A stretch of DNA of 64,000 nucleotides from an uncultured Bacillota bacterium. Lineage in GTDB: Bacteria > Bacillota_I > Bacilli_A > RFN20 > CAG-288. The translations under genes and the position numbers were made by a program. The notes below the pieces were generated by a model. That model was not told the DNA's origin and did not search any database. It saw nothing but the letters and a program-made list of their open reading frames with translations. The DNA lies in contig CASFYT010000012.1 of the NCBI GenBank assembly GCA_949299015.1, forward strand, positions 1 through 64,000, in the 5' to 3' direction. Shown in pieces: positions 15,088 through 23,064 of the stretch (its first letter is position 1; the number at the start of each line of letters is the position of its first letter).

Positions 15088-16545
15088 CTACTTGGACGAG
15101 AGGTATTCGTCGATGGCCTTGGCCGCCTTCTTGCCGGCGCCCATCGCCAGGATGACCGTCGCCGCTCCGGTGACGGCATCGCCGCCCGCATAGACGTGCT
15201 CCTTGGTCGTCTCGTTGGTCTCCTCGTTCACGATCAGGCAGCCATGGGCGTTGGTCTCGATTCCCGGGGTCGTGCTCTTGATCAGCGGATTGGGGCTCGT
15301 TCCGAGGGACATGATGACGCAGTCGACGTCCAGCTCGAACTCACTGTCCGGAATCGGTTCCGGCCTTCTTCTTCCGGAAGCGTCCGGTTCTCCGAGCTTC
15401 ATCCGGATGCAACGGATCTTCTTGACGCATCCATAGTTCGGATTGGTCTTGGGCGTGCCCTCGAGATCCTCGATGATGGCGACCGGGTTGGTCAGCAGCT
15501 GGAAGTCCACGCCTTCCTCCTCGGCATGCTCGACCTCCTCCCGACGCGCCGGAAGTTCCTCACGGCCACGTCGATAGACGCAATAGACGTGCTCGGCGCC
15601 CAGACGAAGGGCCGAACGGCAGGCATCCATGGCGACGTTTCCTCCGCCGACGACCGCCACGCGCTTGGCATGCTCGATCGGCGTCTTGCTTTCTTCGCGA
15701 TAGGCCTTCATCAGGTTCATGCGGGTCAGGAACTCGTTGGCCGAGTAGACGCCCTTGGCATTCTCGCCCGGGATGTTCATGAAGCGAGGAAGACCGGCGC
15801 CCGAGCCGACGAAGACGGCCTCGAACCCCTGCTCCTGCATCAGCTCGTCGATGGAGTAGACCTGGCCGATCACCATGTCGGTCTCGATTCGGACCCCCAT
15901 CTTCCTCAGGCCGTCGATCTCCGACTGGACGATGGCCTTGGGGAGACGGAATTCCGGAATGCCGTACATCAGGACGCCGCCCGCGACGTGAAGCGCTTCG
16001 AAGATCGTCACGTCGTAGCCCTTGCGCGCAAGGTCCCCGGCGCAGGTCAGTCCCGAGGGGCCCGACCCGATGACGGCCACCTTGTGGCCGTTCTTCTCGA
16101 TCGTCCTATCCTCTTCCTTGGCGTGCGTGCGGTGGTAGTCCGCGACGAAGCGCTCGAGGCGGCCGATGCCGACGGCCTCCATGTGCTCGCCGGTCGGCTT
16201 GCCGTCCTTGAGGACCGGAAGCCGGAGCTTGATGCACTTTCCTTCGCATTGGTTTTCCTGCGGGCAGACGCGGCCGCAGACGGCCGGAAGGGCGCTCGAA
16301 CGGCTGATGACCTGATAGGCTTCCTCGAAGCGGCCCTCGCTGACCTCATGGATGAAGGCGGGAATGTCGATACGGACCGGGCAGCCCTGGACGCAGGAAG
16401 GGTTGCGGCAGTTGAGGCATCGCTTGGCCTCGTCGATAGCGGTCTCCTCGTCATAGCCGAGGGCGACTTCGTCGAAGTTGCGGGCGCGGACCTTGGGATC
16501 CTGCGTCGGCATCGGATTCTTCTTCGGTCTCATGTTGATGGCCAT
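15088..16545 (-). CDS. nfnB: NfnB subunit of NADH-dependent ferredoxin:NADP+ oxidoreductase (GltD-like)
   Basis: 485 residues. NfnAB couples ferredoxin and NADH oxidation to NADPH formation by flavin bifurcation. Two 4Fe-4S clusters are placed by CLNCRNPSCVQGCP (about 43-56) and CGRVCPQENQCEGKC (about 90-104). An FAD-binding GSGPSG lies near 160 and a NADPH-binding GGGNVAMD near 300; the C-terminal GDAVTGAATVILAMGAGK completes the FAD site. The sequence alone would also fit the small subunit of glutamate synthase, but the partner two bases upstream is a ferredoxin-NADP reductase-like NfnA and no large glutamate synthase gene is near, which favours NfnB. Last gene of the operon; terminator follows. 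Confidence 0.88.
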   Translation of the reverse strand: MAINMRPKKNPMPTQDPKVRARNFDEVALGYDEETAIDEAKRCLNCRNPSCVQGCPVRIDIPAFIHEVSEGRFEEAYQVISRSSALPAVCGRVCPQENQCEGKCIKLRLPVLKDGKPTGEHMEAVGIGRLERFVADYHRTHAKEEDRTIEKNGHKVAVIGSGPSGLTCAGDLARKGYDVTIFEALHVAGGVLMYGIPEFRLPKAIVQSEIDGLRKMGVRIETDMVIGQVYSIDELMQEQGFEAVFVGSGAGLPRFMNIPGENAKGVYSANEFLTRMNLMKAYREESKTPIEHAKRVAVVGGGNVAMDACRSALRLGAEHVYCVYRRGREELPARREEVEHAEEEGVDFQLLTNPVAIIEDLEGTPKTNPNYGCVKKIRCIRMKLGEPDASGRRRPEPIPDSEFELDVDCVIMSLGTSPNPLIKSTTPGIETNAHGCLIVNEETNETTKEHVYAGGDAVTGAATVILAMGAGKKAAKAIDEYLSSK

Positions 16546-16547
16546 GG

Positions 16548-17390
16548 TCAGTGGACCTCCTTCTGGAAGAGATGGCAGGTCTCCTCGTATTTCTTCCGTT
16601 CCCAGGGACGATACATCGTGTTGCGCATCATCGCCGAGTCGAAGTCGATCTCATGCCCGTCGAAGTCCGGGCCGTCGACGCAGGCGAAGCGCATCTTTCC
16701 GCCGACCATGACCCGGCAGCAGCCGCACATGCCGGTGCCGTCGATCATGATGGGATTCATCGAGCAGAGGGTCTTGACGCCGTACTTCTTGGTGACGTCG
16801 CAGACGAACTTCATCATGATCAGGGGACCGATGGCGACGACGCAGTCAAACTTCTCGCCGCCCTGGATCAGGTCTTCCAACGCCTTGGTGACCAATCCCT
16901 TCTCGCCCCACGTCCCATCGTCGGACATCCGGACGAAGCGATCGGAGCAGGCCTCGAAGTCCTTCTCGAGGATGACGAGGTCCTTGCTGCGGAAGCCGAC
17001 GATCGAGGTCACTCGGGCGCCCAGCTGATGCAGTTCCTTGGCCTCGGGAAGGGCGATGGCGCAGCCCGCCCCGCCGCCGATGACGCAGACGTTCCTGTAG
17101 CCTTCCAGTTCCGTCGGCCGTCCCAAGGGGCCCACGAAGTCCTCGAGGAAGTCTCCTTCCTCCTTCTGATTGAGCTCCATCGTGGTCGCGCCGACGACCT
17201 GATAGATGATTTCGACCAATCCCTTCTCCTTGTCCGTCCCCGCGACAGTCAGCGGGATTCTCTCCCCTTCCTTGTCGACGCGGAGGATGATGAATTGTCC
17301 CGCCTTCGCCTTCCTCGCGATGGGTCGAGCGTCGATCCACATCCGCGAGACCGTCGGATTGAGGACTTCCTTCTTGACAATACGATACAT
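16548..17390 (-). CDS. nfnA: NfnA subunit of NADH-dependent ferredoxin:NADP+ oxidoreductase
   Basis: 280 residues, as for NfnA/SfnA. An FAD-binding beta-barrel occupies about 1-100 (AKAGQFIILRV, then RIPLTVAG), an NAD(H)-binding Rossmann part follows (VCVIGGGAGCAIALPEA near 100), and the C-terminus carries the 2Fe-2S cluster cysteines (DGTGMCGCCRVMVGGKMRFAC, about 220-240). It handles NADH and passes electrons to NfnB, ending only two bases before it. The start has GAGGAG. A hairpin lies between it and the preceding SDR gene, so nfnAB may be expressed at a different level from the alcohol dehydrogenase pair. Confidence 0.88.
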   Translation of the reverse strand: MYRIVKKEVLNPTVSRMWIDARPIARKAKAGQFIILRVDKEGERIPLTVAGTDKEKGLVEIIYQVVGATTMELNQKEEGDFLEDFVGPLGRPTELEGYRNVCVIGGGAGCAIALPEAKELHQLGARVTSIVGFRSKDLVILEKDFEACSDRFVRMSDDGTWGEKGLVTKALEDLIQGGEKFDCVVAIGPLIMMKFVCDVTKKYGVKTLCSMNPIMIDGTGMCGCCRVMVGGKMRFACVDGPDFDGHEIDFDSAMMRNTMYRPWERKKYEETCHLFQKEVH

Positions 17391-17416
17391 ATGGTTCTCC
17401 TCTATGGAACACGAAA

Positions 17417-17445
17417 GGAGGGACTATGGGTCTCACAGTCCCTCC
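17417..17445 (-). other. Hairpin between the SDR gene and nfnA
   Basis: GGAGGGACT and AGTCCCTCC form a perfect 9-bp inverted repeat with an 11-base loop. On the minus strand only three Ts follow, so it is at best a weak terminator and may instead stabilise or separate transcripts. Confidence 0.5.
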
Positions 17446-17458
17446 GAAGAAGACGGAT

Positions 17459-18214
17459 TTACTGAAGGACGAAGCCGCCGTTGGGCGAGATGACCTGTCC
17501 CGTCAGATAGGAAGCCTTGAGGATGTATTCGAGCGCACCGGCAATGTCTTCAACATCTCCGATGTATCCTTCAGGAATGGTTGCAGCCAAGGCATGCAGT
17601 TCATCCTGATTCACTCCACGGAGCATATCGGTCATAATCATTCCAGGTGCAATGACGTTGACACGGATGCCGCGCTTGGCGAATTCCAAGGCCAGGGCAC
17701 GGCTGAGGCCGATGACTCCGCTCTTGGCGGCGCAATAGTCCGCCTGGTTGATGACGCCCGTCATGCCGCCGACGGAGGACGTGTTGACGATGCAGCACTG
17801 ATGGTCCTTGTCGGAGTGGTTGACCATGTAGGGGAGGACGAGGTGCGACATGTGGAGGAAGGACATCAGGTTGGTGGCGATGACCTTCTCGTAGGCTTCC
17901 GGCTTGATGTCGATGAAGTTGCAATTGTTGGTGATGCCGGCGTTGTTGACGAGGACGTCGACCTTGTCGCCAAAGCGCTTGACGGCTTCCTCGACGAGGT
18001 GCCGGCATTGTTCGAAGGAGGAGACGTCCGCCTTGACGACCAGCGTCTGGACGTGGTACTTCTCCTCGATTTCGCGTGCAAGCTCGTCGGAGAGGGCCTT
18101 GGACGAATCCGAACGGTAGTTGATGACGACGTTGTACCCCAGTTCGCCCAGCTTGAGGGCAAGGGCCCTTCCGATGCCACGGGATCCGCCCGTGATGATC
18201 GCGTTTTGGTTCAT
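17459..18214 (-). CDS. Short-chain dehydrogenase/reductase (FabG-like)
   Basis: 251 residues, classical SDR length. Cofactor motif TGGSRGIG (8-15), NNAG (near 94), catalytic Ser in NTSSVGG (near 143) and YCAAK (near 158) are all present. FabG-type enzymes reduce 3-oxoacyl groups with NADPH, but many SDRs reduce other carbonyls. It begins two bases after an iron alcohol dehydrogenase and is followed by nfnAB, and no fatty-acid synthesis gene is near, so a role in carbonyl or alcohol reduction is more likely than lipid synthesis. Substrate unknown. Confidence 0.87.
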   Translation of the reverse strand: MNQNAIITGGSRGIGRALALKLGELGYNVVINYRSDSSKALSDELAREIEEKYHVQTLVVKADVSSFEQCRHLVEEAVKRFGDKVDVLVNNAGITNNCNFIDIKPEAYEKVIATNLMSFLHMSHLVLPYMVNHSDKDHQCCIVNTSSVGGMTGVINQADYCAAKSGVIGLSRALALEFAKRGIRVNVIAPGMIMTDMLRGVNQDELHALAATIPEGYIGDVEDIAGALEYILKASYLTGQVISPNGGFVLQ

Positions 18215-18216
18215 GC

Positions 18217-19407
18217 CTAGAAGTCGATGACGGTGTTGTAGTAGCAGGCCGTCAGGATCTTCTCAAAGTCGGCTGCTTCCGTCTTGCGCGGATTCTCGAA
18301 GGTGCAGGCATCCAGGACGGCGTTCTTGGCGATGGTCGGAAGCTTCTCCTTGAACTCCTCCTCCTTGACGCCGAATTCCTTCAGGCCGTGAGGGATGTTG
18401 AGCTCTTCGTTGAGCTTGTAGATGAGGTCGATGTACTTCTGGCACTTAGCCTCGTCGCTGTCGCCTTCCGCGGTGATGTGGAGATGGTCGGCAATCTCGG
18501 CATACTTGCGAAGGGCGCGCGGATCCTTGCGGTTCCACTCGATGACGTGAGGCAGGTACATCGCGTTGGCTTCGCCGTGAGGAACGTGTCCCGTGGAGAA
18601 GGCCGCACCCGTCTTGTGCGCCATCGAATGGCAGATGCCGAGGAGGGCGTTGGAGAAGGCCATGCCGGCGAGGCACTGGGCGTAGTGCATCTCCGCGCGG
18701 GCTTCGGTGTCGCCATTGTAGGACTTGACAAGATACTTCACGATGAGGTCGATGGCGCGGAGGCAGAGAGGATCGGTGAAGTCGCCGTTGGTCAGGTAGT
18801 TGGCAACGTAGGCTTCCGTCGCATGGGTCAGGGCATCCATGCCCGTGAAGGCCGTGACGCTCTTGGGCATCGTCTGCGGCAGGGCCGGGTCGACGATGGC
18901 GATGTCCGGAGTGATGTTGAAGTCGGCAAGAGGATACTTGATTCCCTTCTCCGGATCGGTGATGACCGCAAAGGCCGTGACTTCGGTCGCCGTTCCCGAG
19001 GTGGAACCGATGGCGACGAAGTGCGCCTTCTGCCTCAGGGTCGGGAAGGAATAGGGCTGGATGATGTTTTCGAAGGTCTCGTTGGGATATTCATAGAAGA
19101 CCCACATCGCCTTGGCGGCATCGATCGGCGATCCGCCACCGAGGGCGATGATCCAATCCGGCTCGAATTCGCGCATGGCGGCAGCACCCTTCATGACAGT
19201 CTGAACGCTCGGGTCGTTCTCGACGCCTTCGAAGGTGCGGACTTCGAGTCCCGCTTCCTTCAGGTACTCTTCCGTCTTCGCCAGGAAGCCGAACTTCTGC
19301 ATGGCGTGGCCGCCCGTGACGATGATGGCCTTCTTGCCCTTCAGGTTCTTCAGCTCGGCAAGAGCCCCTTCGCCAAAGTAGATGTCTCTCGGTAATGTGA
19401 ATCTCAT
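18217..19407 (-). CDS. Iron-containing alcohol dehydrogenase (BDH-like)
   Basis: 396 residues. The N-terminal nucleotide-binding half has ALGGGSPIDAAKAMW (about 94-108) and GSTSGTATEVTAF (about 137-149); the metal-binding half has DALTHATEAY (near 195) and CHSMAHKTGAAFSTGHVPHG (near 262), which supplies the metal-binding His residues. It would reduce an aldehyde to an alcohol with NAD(P)H. First gene of the operon ADH-SDR-nfnA-nfnB, from a near-consensus promoter. It differs from the AdhE-type enzyme at 63584. TAGGAGGA precedes the start. Confidence 0.92.
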   Translation of the reverse strand: MRFTLPRDIYFGEGALAELKNLKGKKAIIVTGGHAMQKFGFLAKTEEYLKEAGLEVRTFEGVENDPSVQTVMKGAAAMREFEPDWIIALGGGSPIDAAKAMWVFYEYPNETFENIIQPYSFPTLRQKAHFVAIGSTSGTATEVTAFAVITDPEKGIKYPLADFNITPDIAIVDPALPQTMPKSVTAFTGMDALTHATEAYVANYLTNGDFTDPLCLRAIDLIVKYLVKSYNGDTEARAEMHYAQCLAGMAFSNALLGICHSMAHKTGAAFSTGHVPHGEANAMYLPHVIEWNRKDPRALRKYAEIADHLHITAEGDSDEAKCQKYIDLIYKLNEELNIPHGLKEFGVKEEEFKEKLPTIAKNAVLDACTFENPRKTEAADFEKILTACYYNTVIDF

Positions 19408-19433
19408 TGTTTGTTCCTCCTATTACCGGTCGA

Positions 19434-19462
19434 AGTATAGTTCGAAAGGGCTTCCATTTCAA
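19434..19462 (-). promoter_or_regulatory. Promoter of the ADH-SDR-nfnAB operon
   Basis: Minus strand TTGAAA (19462-19457), 17-base spacer, TATACT (19439-19434), 26 bases before the start codon. Confidence 0.8.
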
Positions 19463-19710
19463 TCGCCTTTCCACATTTTCGAACATTTCGGAAAAAGGCG
19501 ATGATCATGGTTTTTTTGGCGGTTTCCTCAAACGACGGTCAGGCTTCTTTGATCTTTTTTTGCTCATTTTTGATTCCGATTTTCGTGAAAAGAATGCGCA
19601 TTGCGCATCATTTGTCCTTCATGACAGAAGTTCCGGCCCGTTTTTTCTTGTCAGAGAGAAAAAAATGTAAAGCGTCTTATTTTTTTTCCATCCGCAGGAT
19701 GGGAAGCGTA
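19463..19710. other. AT-rich intergenic region with a 7-bp palindrome
   Basis: Divergent region between the alcohol dehydrogenase operon and gpsB. No gene is seen. It contains ATGCGCA-T-TGCGCAT (19594-19608), a perfect inverted repeat that could be an operator, and several T-runs. No Rex-type operator (TTGTGA...TCACAA) was found. Confidence 0.4.
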
Positions 19711-19716
19711 TATAAT
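19711..19716 (+). promoter_or_regulatory. -10 box of gpsB
   Basis: TATAAT 30 bases before the gpsB start; the -35 is unclear. Confidence 0.5.
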
Positions 19717-19746
19717 GAGGGGAGAAATCAGAGGACATCACGGACC

Positions 19747-20109
19747 ATGGATATCAAGCTCAAGCTCGATTCGAGCCGCATCCTTCATAAGGAGTTCACG
19801 GGAACCAAGCCGGGGTACGATGCCTTGCAGGTCGACACCTTCCTCGACCTGGTCATCGAGGACTACAAGCAGATGGAGAGGTACCTTCGCGAGGAGCAGA
19901 AGACCCGGGAGGAACTCATCGACCAAGTCCGGCTCTCGAAGAAGGAAATCGAGAAGCTCAAGGTCGAGAACGCCTCCCTGAAGTCGCGCCTCTCGGGAAT
20001 TTCCACCTCAGACGACGTCTCGCTCTCGAACCTCGAGCACCTCAAGCGCATCGCCGCCCTGGAAAAAGCCCTCGCCAAGGCCGGAATCAACCCCAACGAC
20101 ATCTCCTGA
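19747..20109 (+). CDS. gpsB: Cell-division protein GpsB (DivIVA-like)
   Basis: 120 residues. The N-terminus has the DivIVA/GpsB lipid-binding pattern (ILHKEFTGTKPGYDALQVDTFLDLVIEDY, about 11-39), followed by a coiled coil (about 40-75) and a short C-terminal helical tail (about 95-118), the layout of GpsB rather than the longer DivIVA. GpsB moves between the division site and side wall and guides penicillin-binding proteins. It lies directly upstream of rnpB, as in Bacillus, which supports the name. A Shine-Dalgarno-like AGAGG is 11 bases upstream. Confidence 0.85.
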   Translation: MDIKLKLDSSRILHKEFTGTKPGYDALQVDTFLDLVIEDYKQMERYLREEQKTREELIDQVRLSKKEIEKLKVENASLKSRLSGISTSDDVSLSNLEHLKRIAALEKALAKAGINPNDIS

Positions 20110-20165
20110 CGATTTCACCTCTTTTTTGCTGTCGAACGACCCGGCTGTGTAGTAAAATCTTTACT

Positions 20166-20505
20166 GCTGACCCTGATGGCTGCGGGGGCATTTTTGCCCT
20201 TGAGGAAAGTCCATGCTCGCGCCCCCTGCGATGGGAGCAGTGTCTGCGCCAAAGGAAACGATAACTTTGGGCTTGGGAAACCAAGACGGCGGGAGAGAAT
20301 CTAAACCTTCGGGCACGATGTCCCTCCCCTAAGGCTCCACAGTGACGAACCTTCGGGAAACCGGAGGAATGCAACGAGGAAAGCCCCACAAGCGAGAAAC
20401 CTAAATTTTGGTAAGGGAAGCCCGAATCGGGAAACGAACCGAGGAGGACAGGCGAAAGCCTAGATAAATGGCCATCCACGACAGAACATGGCTTACCGGG
20501 TCAGC
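20166..20505 (+). ncRNA. rnpB: RNase P RNA
   Basis: Ribozyme that trims tRNA 5' ends. The universally conserved blocks are visible: GAGGAAAGTCCATGCTCG near the 5' end, and the 3' block GATAAATGGCC...ACGACAGAACATGGCTTA. The 5' GCTGACCC and 3' GGGTCAGC pair to form P1, which sets the ends. About 340 bases, the usual size. TAAAAT (20154-20159) is a likely -10. It follows gpsB and lies 30 bases before pgsA with no terminator hairpin between, so the RNA may be processed from a longer transcript. Confidence 0.93.
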
Positions 20506-20535
20506 TTCGTTTGTCAAAGATGAAGGAGGAAACGT

Positions 20536-21177
20536 ATGAATACGCCGAACCGAATCACGCTGGCACGATTTGCCCTTTCCTTCGTCATGATCGCCGTCTT
20601 CTGCCTCTCCTTCCTCCCCCAGAGCGCCGACTTCGCCCCGAAGCTCGGGACGACGAACTTCACCTGGATCGATCTCGTGAGCGCCGTCACCTTCGTCATC
20701 GCCGCCGTCACCGACTCCATCGACGGACATCTGGCGCGGTCCAAGAACATCGTCACCGACTTCGGCAAGTTCCTCGATCCCCTGGCCGACAAGTTCCTCG
20801 TCGACTCCTCCCTCATCCTGCTCTCGACGCGCCTGGACCGCTTCGGGAACTTCTACCTCTTCCCCCTGATCACCGTCCTCTTCATCGGGCGGGACCTCGC
20901 CGTCGACGGCCTTCGCATGATCGCCACGAACAAAGGGAAGGTCCTGGCGGCCAACAAGTACGGGAAGCTCAAGACGGTCCTGCAGATGATCGTCATCCCC
21001 ATCCTCTACCTCAACGGCTTCCCCTTCAACTATCTCGACTTCCAGGGAAGGGGAGACTTCGCCTATACCAACGTCATCACCAACGTCCTCGCCGCCATCG
21101 CCCTCCTTGCCTCCCTCTTCTCCGCCGTCGTCTACTTCGTCCAGAACAAGGACGTGTTGAAAGAAAAGGAGTCATGA
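20536..21177 (+). CDS. pgsA: CDP-diacylglycerol-glycerol-3-phosphate 3-phosphatidyltransferase
   Basis: 213 residues. Makes phosphatidylglycerol phosphate, the first step to phosphatidylglycerol and cardiolipin. The CDP-alcohol phosphotransferase signature is complete at about residues 60-87: DSIDGHLAR, eight residues, G, then D-x-x-x-D in GKFLDPLADKF. About five membrane helices are visible (5-30, 47-60, 95-120, 150-165, 180-205). Start has AAGGAGG. The neighbours pgsA-cinA-recA follow the Bacillus order. Confidence 0.92.
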   Translation: MNTPNRITLARFALSFVMIAVFCLSFLPQSADFAPKLGTTNFTWIDLVSAVTFVIAAVTDSIDGHLARSKNIVTDFGKFLDPLADKFLVDSSLILLSTRLDRFGNFYLFPLITVLFIGRDLAVDGLRMIATNKGKVLAANKYGKLKTVLQMIVIPILYLNGFPFNYLDFQGRGDFAYTNVITNVLAAIALLASLFSAVVYFVQNKDVLKEKES

Positions 21178-21179
21178 CC

Positions 21180-21650
21180 ATGATGGAAAGAAAGAATCTC
21201 CTCGACCTCCTCGTCGCCAACCACCTCACGCTCTCTTCGGTCGAAAGCCTGACGGGCGGCCTCTTTGCCAGCACCTTCACGTCCCTTCCCGGAGCGAGCA
21301 AGGCCTTCCGCGGAAGCCTCGTCACGTACTCGACCGAAAGCAAATGCCACTTCGGCATCGGGGAGGACCTCCTCAAGGAGAAGGGAGCGATCTCTCCAGA
21401 ATGCGCCCGTGAGATGGCCTTGATCGGAAGCGAGCAATTCCAGAGCGACTGCACCGTCTCCTTCACCGGAAACGCCGGACCGGAGGCCCAGGAAGGAAAG
21501 GACGTCGGGCTGGCCTATGTCTGCATCAAGGTCCGGGACAAGCTCTATTCCTATCGGCTCGACCTTCAGGGCTCCCGGCAGTCCATCCGCCAGCAGCTCG
21601 TCGACTTCGCCTTCCGCACGCTCTCCGATCTGATTTCGCAATCGCTGTAA
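21180..21650 (+). CDS. pncC: Nicotinamide-nucleotide amidase (CinA C-terminal domain)
   Basis: 156 residues from ATG 21180. This is only the CinA_C/PncC amidase domain, which recycles NMN to NaMN; the N-terminal MoCF-like domain of full-length Bacillus CinA is absent. Motifs: [13 protein letters not shown] (about 18-30), [13 protein letters not shown] (about 43-55) and [10 protein letters not shown] (near 100). An in-frame ATG at 21174 overlaps the pgsA stop, but AAGGAG is better spaced for 21180. It lies between pgsA and recA, the place of cinA in Bacillus. Confidence 0.88.
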   Translation: MMERKNLLDLLVANHLTLSSVESLTGGLFASTFTSLPGASKAFRGSLVTYSTESKCHFGIGEDLLKEKGAISPECAREMALIGSEQFQSDCTVSFTGNAGPEAQEGKDVGLAYVCIKVRDKLYSYRLDLQGSRQSIRQQLVDFAFRTLSDLISQSL

Positions 21651-21697
21651 GACGGACGCCCGAAGCGACAATAACGATTGAAGGAGGAATTGTCTCC

Positions 21698-22735
21698 ATG
21701 GAAAAGAAGACCAAGGAAGAAGAGAAGGCCAAGAAGGAAGTCGACAAGGACATCGAGGCGACGCTGAAGGAGATTCGAAACTACTACAACGACAAGGGCA
21801 TCATCATGCGGATGGGCGAGAATCCGGAAAGGGACGTCCGCGTCATTCCCTCCGGTTCGCTCCTGATCGACGCCGCCCTCGGCGTCGGCGGATATCCCAA
21901 GGGCAGGATCGTCGAGATCTACGGCCCCGAGTCCTCCGGCAAGACCACCCTGGCCCTGGAAGCCATCGCCCAAGCCCAGGAGATGGGCGGACGCTGCGCC
22001 TTCATCGACGCCGAACACGCCATCGACCCGGAATACGCCAAGACCCTGGGCGTCGACATCGACAACCTGATCCTCTCCCAGCCCGATTACGGGGAGCAGG
22101 CCCTCGAGATCGTCGACATGCTGGCCAAGAGCAACGCCTTCGACCTCATCGTCGTCGATTCCGTCGCCGCCCTCGTCCCGAAGGCGGAACTGGAAGGGAC
22201 GTTCGAGGAATCCTCGGTCGGACTTCAGGCGCGCCTCATGAGCAAGGCCCTGAGAAAGCTCGCCGGCATCCTCTCCAAGACCAGCTGCACCGTCATCTTC
22301 ATCAACCAGCTGCGCGAGAAGGTCGGCGTGATGTACGGGAATCCCGAGACCACGACCGGCGGACGCGCGCTCAAGTTCTACGCCACCATCCGCATGGAAA
22401 TCCGCAGGGGAGAGCAGATCAAGGAAGGCGACAAATACGTGGGGAACGTCGTCAACGTCAAGGTCGTCAAGAACAAGGTCGCCCCTCCCTATCGCTCCTG
22501 CAAGGTCACGCTCATCTTCGGCAAGGGCATCAACCGCGACAACGAGCTTGCCCTGCTCGCCGTCGACTACGGCATCATCGAGAAGAGCGGATCCTGGTTC
22601 AGCTACCAAGGCGAACGCCTGGGCCAGGGCATCACCTCCGTCTACGACTTCTTCAAGACGAATCCCGAGCGGAAGGCGGAGATCGAAGGCCTCCTCCAGG
22701 AGCACCTCGGAGGAAAGAAGGCGCAGCAGCAATAA
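21698..22735 (+). CDS. recA: Recombinase RecA
   Basis: 345 residues. Strand-exchange protein and SOS co-protease. Walker A is GPESSGKT (76-83), Walker [11 protein letters not shown] near 150, loop L2 and the [22 protein letters not shown] region near 210 are normal. Slight departures from the common sequence: AEHAIDP for AEHALDP, and DYGEQALEI for DTGEQALEI. The N-terminus is longer and more charged than usual ([16 protein letters not shown]). Strong GAAGGAGG precedes the start. No LexA-like palindrome was recognised upstream. Confidence 0.97.
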   Translation: MEKKTKEEEKAKKEVDKDIEATLKEIRNYYNDKGIIMRMGENPERDVRVIPSGSLLIDAALGVGGYPKGRIVEIYGPESSGKTTLALEAIAQAQEMGGRCAFIDAEHAIDPEYAKTLGVDIDNLILSQPDYGEQALEIVDMLAKSNAFDLIVVDSVAALVPKAELEGTFEESSVGLQARLMSKALRKLAGILSKTSCTVIFINQLREKVGVMYGNPETTTGGRALKFYATIRMEIRRGEQIKEGDKYVGNVVNVKVVKNKVAPPYRSCKVTLIFGKGINRDNELALLAVDYGIIEKSGSWFSYQGERLGQGITSVYDFFKTNPERKAEIEGLLQEHLGGKKAQQQ

Positions 22736-22739
22736 AATC

Positions 22740-22761
22740 GGGTCGCTTCGAGCGACCCTTT
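22740..22761 (+). terminator. Terminator of recA
   Basis: GGGTCGCT, TCG loop, AGCGACCC followed by TTTT. Confidence 0.85.
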
Positions 22762-22889
22762 TCTTGTCGCATTCGAATCGATGCTTCTTTTGCAATCACG
22801 CGGATACCATCTTCCCGAAAGTGATCGAAATACGCGAAGCAGGGCCTCTCTTCCGCTTTTTTTGCTGTCCTTCCTCCCTCTCCTTGTTA

Positions 22890-23064
22890 TATAATGTCTG
22901 CGGTATAAACTTCTCACTTATACCATTCGGATAAAGATTTTAGACAGGACACTACCTTCTGATAGAGAACAGTCATTGAATCTTTCGAGAGAATTTCGGT
23001 TTTCAGGGCACGGGAACCAGAACTTCGTTGTTTTTTTGTATGTGTCCAGAAAGGAACAGACGCC
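22890..23064 (+). promoter_or_regulatory. -10 box and long 5' leader of rny
   Basis: TATAAT at 22890-22895 is followed by about 165 untranslated bases before ATG 23065. The leader is AT-rich with weak pairing (for example around TCTTTCGAGAGA) and no recognised riboswitch. The -35 is unclear. Between the recA terminator and this box no gene is seen. Confidence 0.5.

Noticed and set aside
15088-16545. Glutamate synthase small subunit
   Set aside because: The protein would fit GltD, but the adjoining gene is NfnA-like and no large subunit is present, so NfnB is the better name.
22759-22889. Riboswitch or small RNA between recA and rny
   Set aside because: No recognised aptamer core or T-box; only a terminator and a promoter can be supported.
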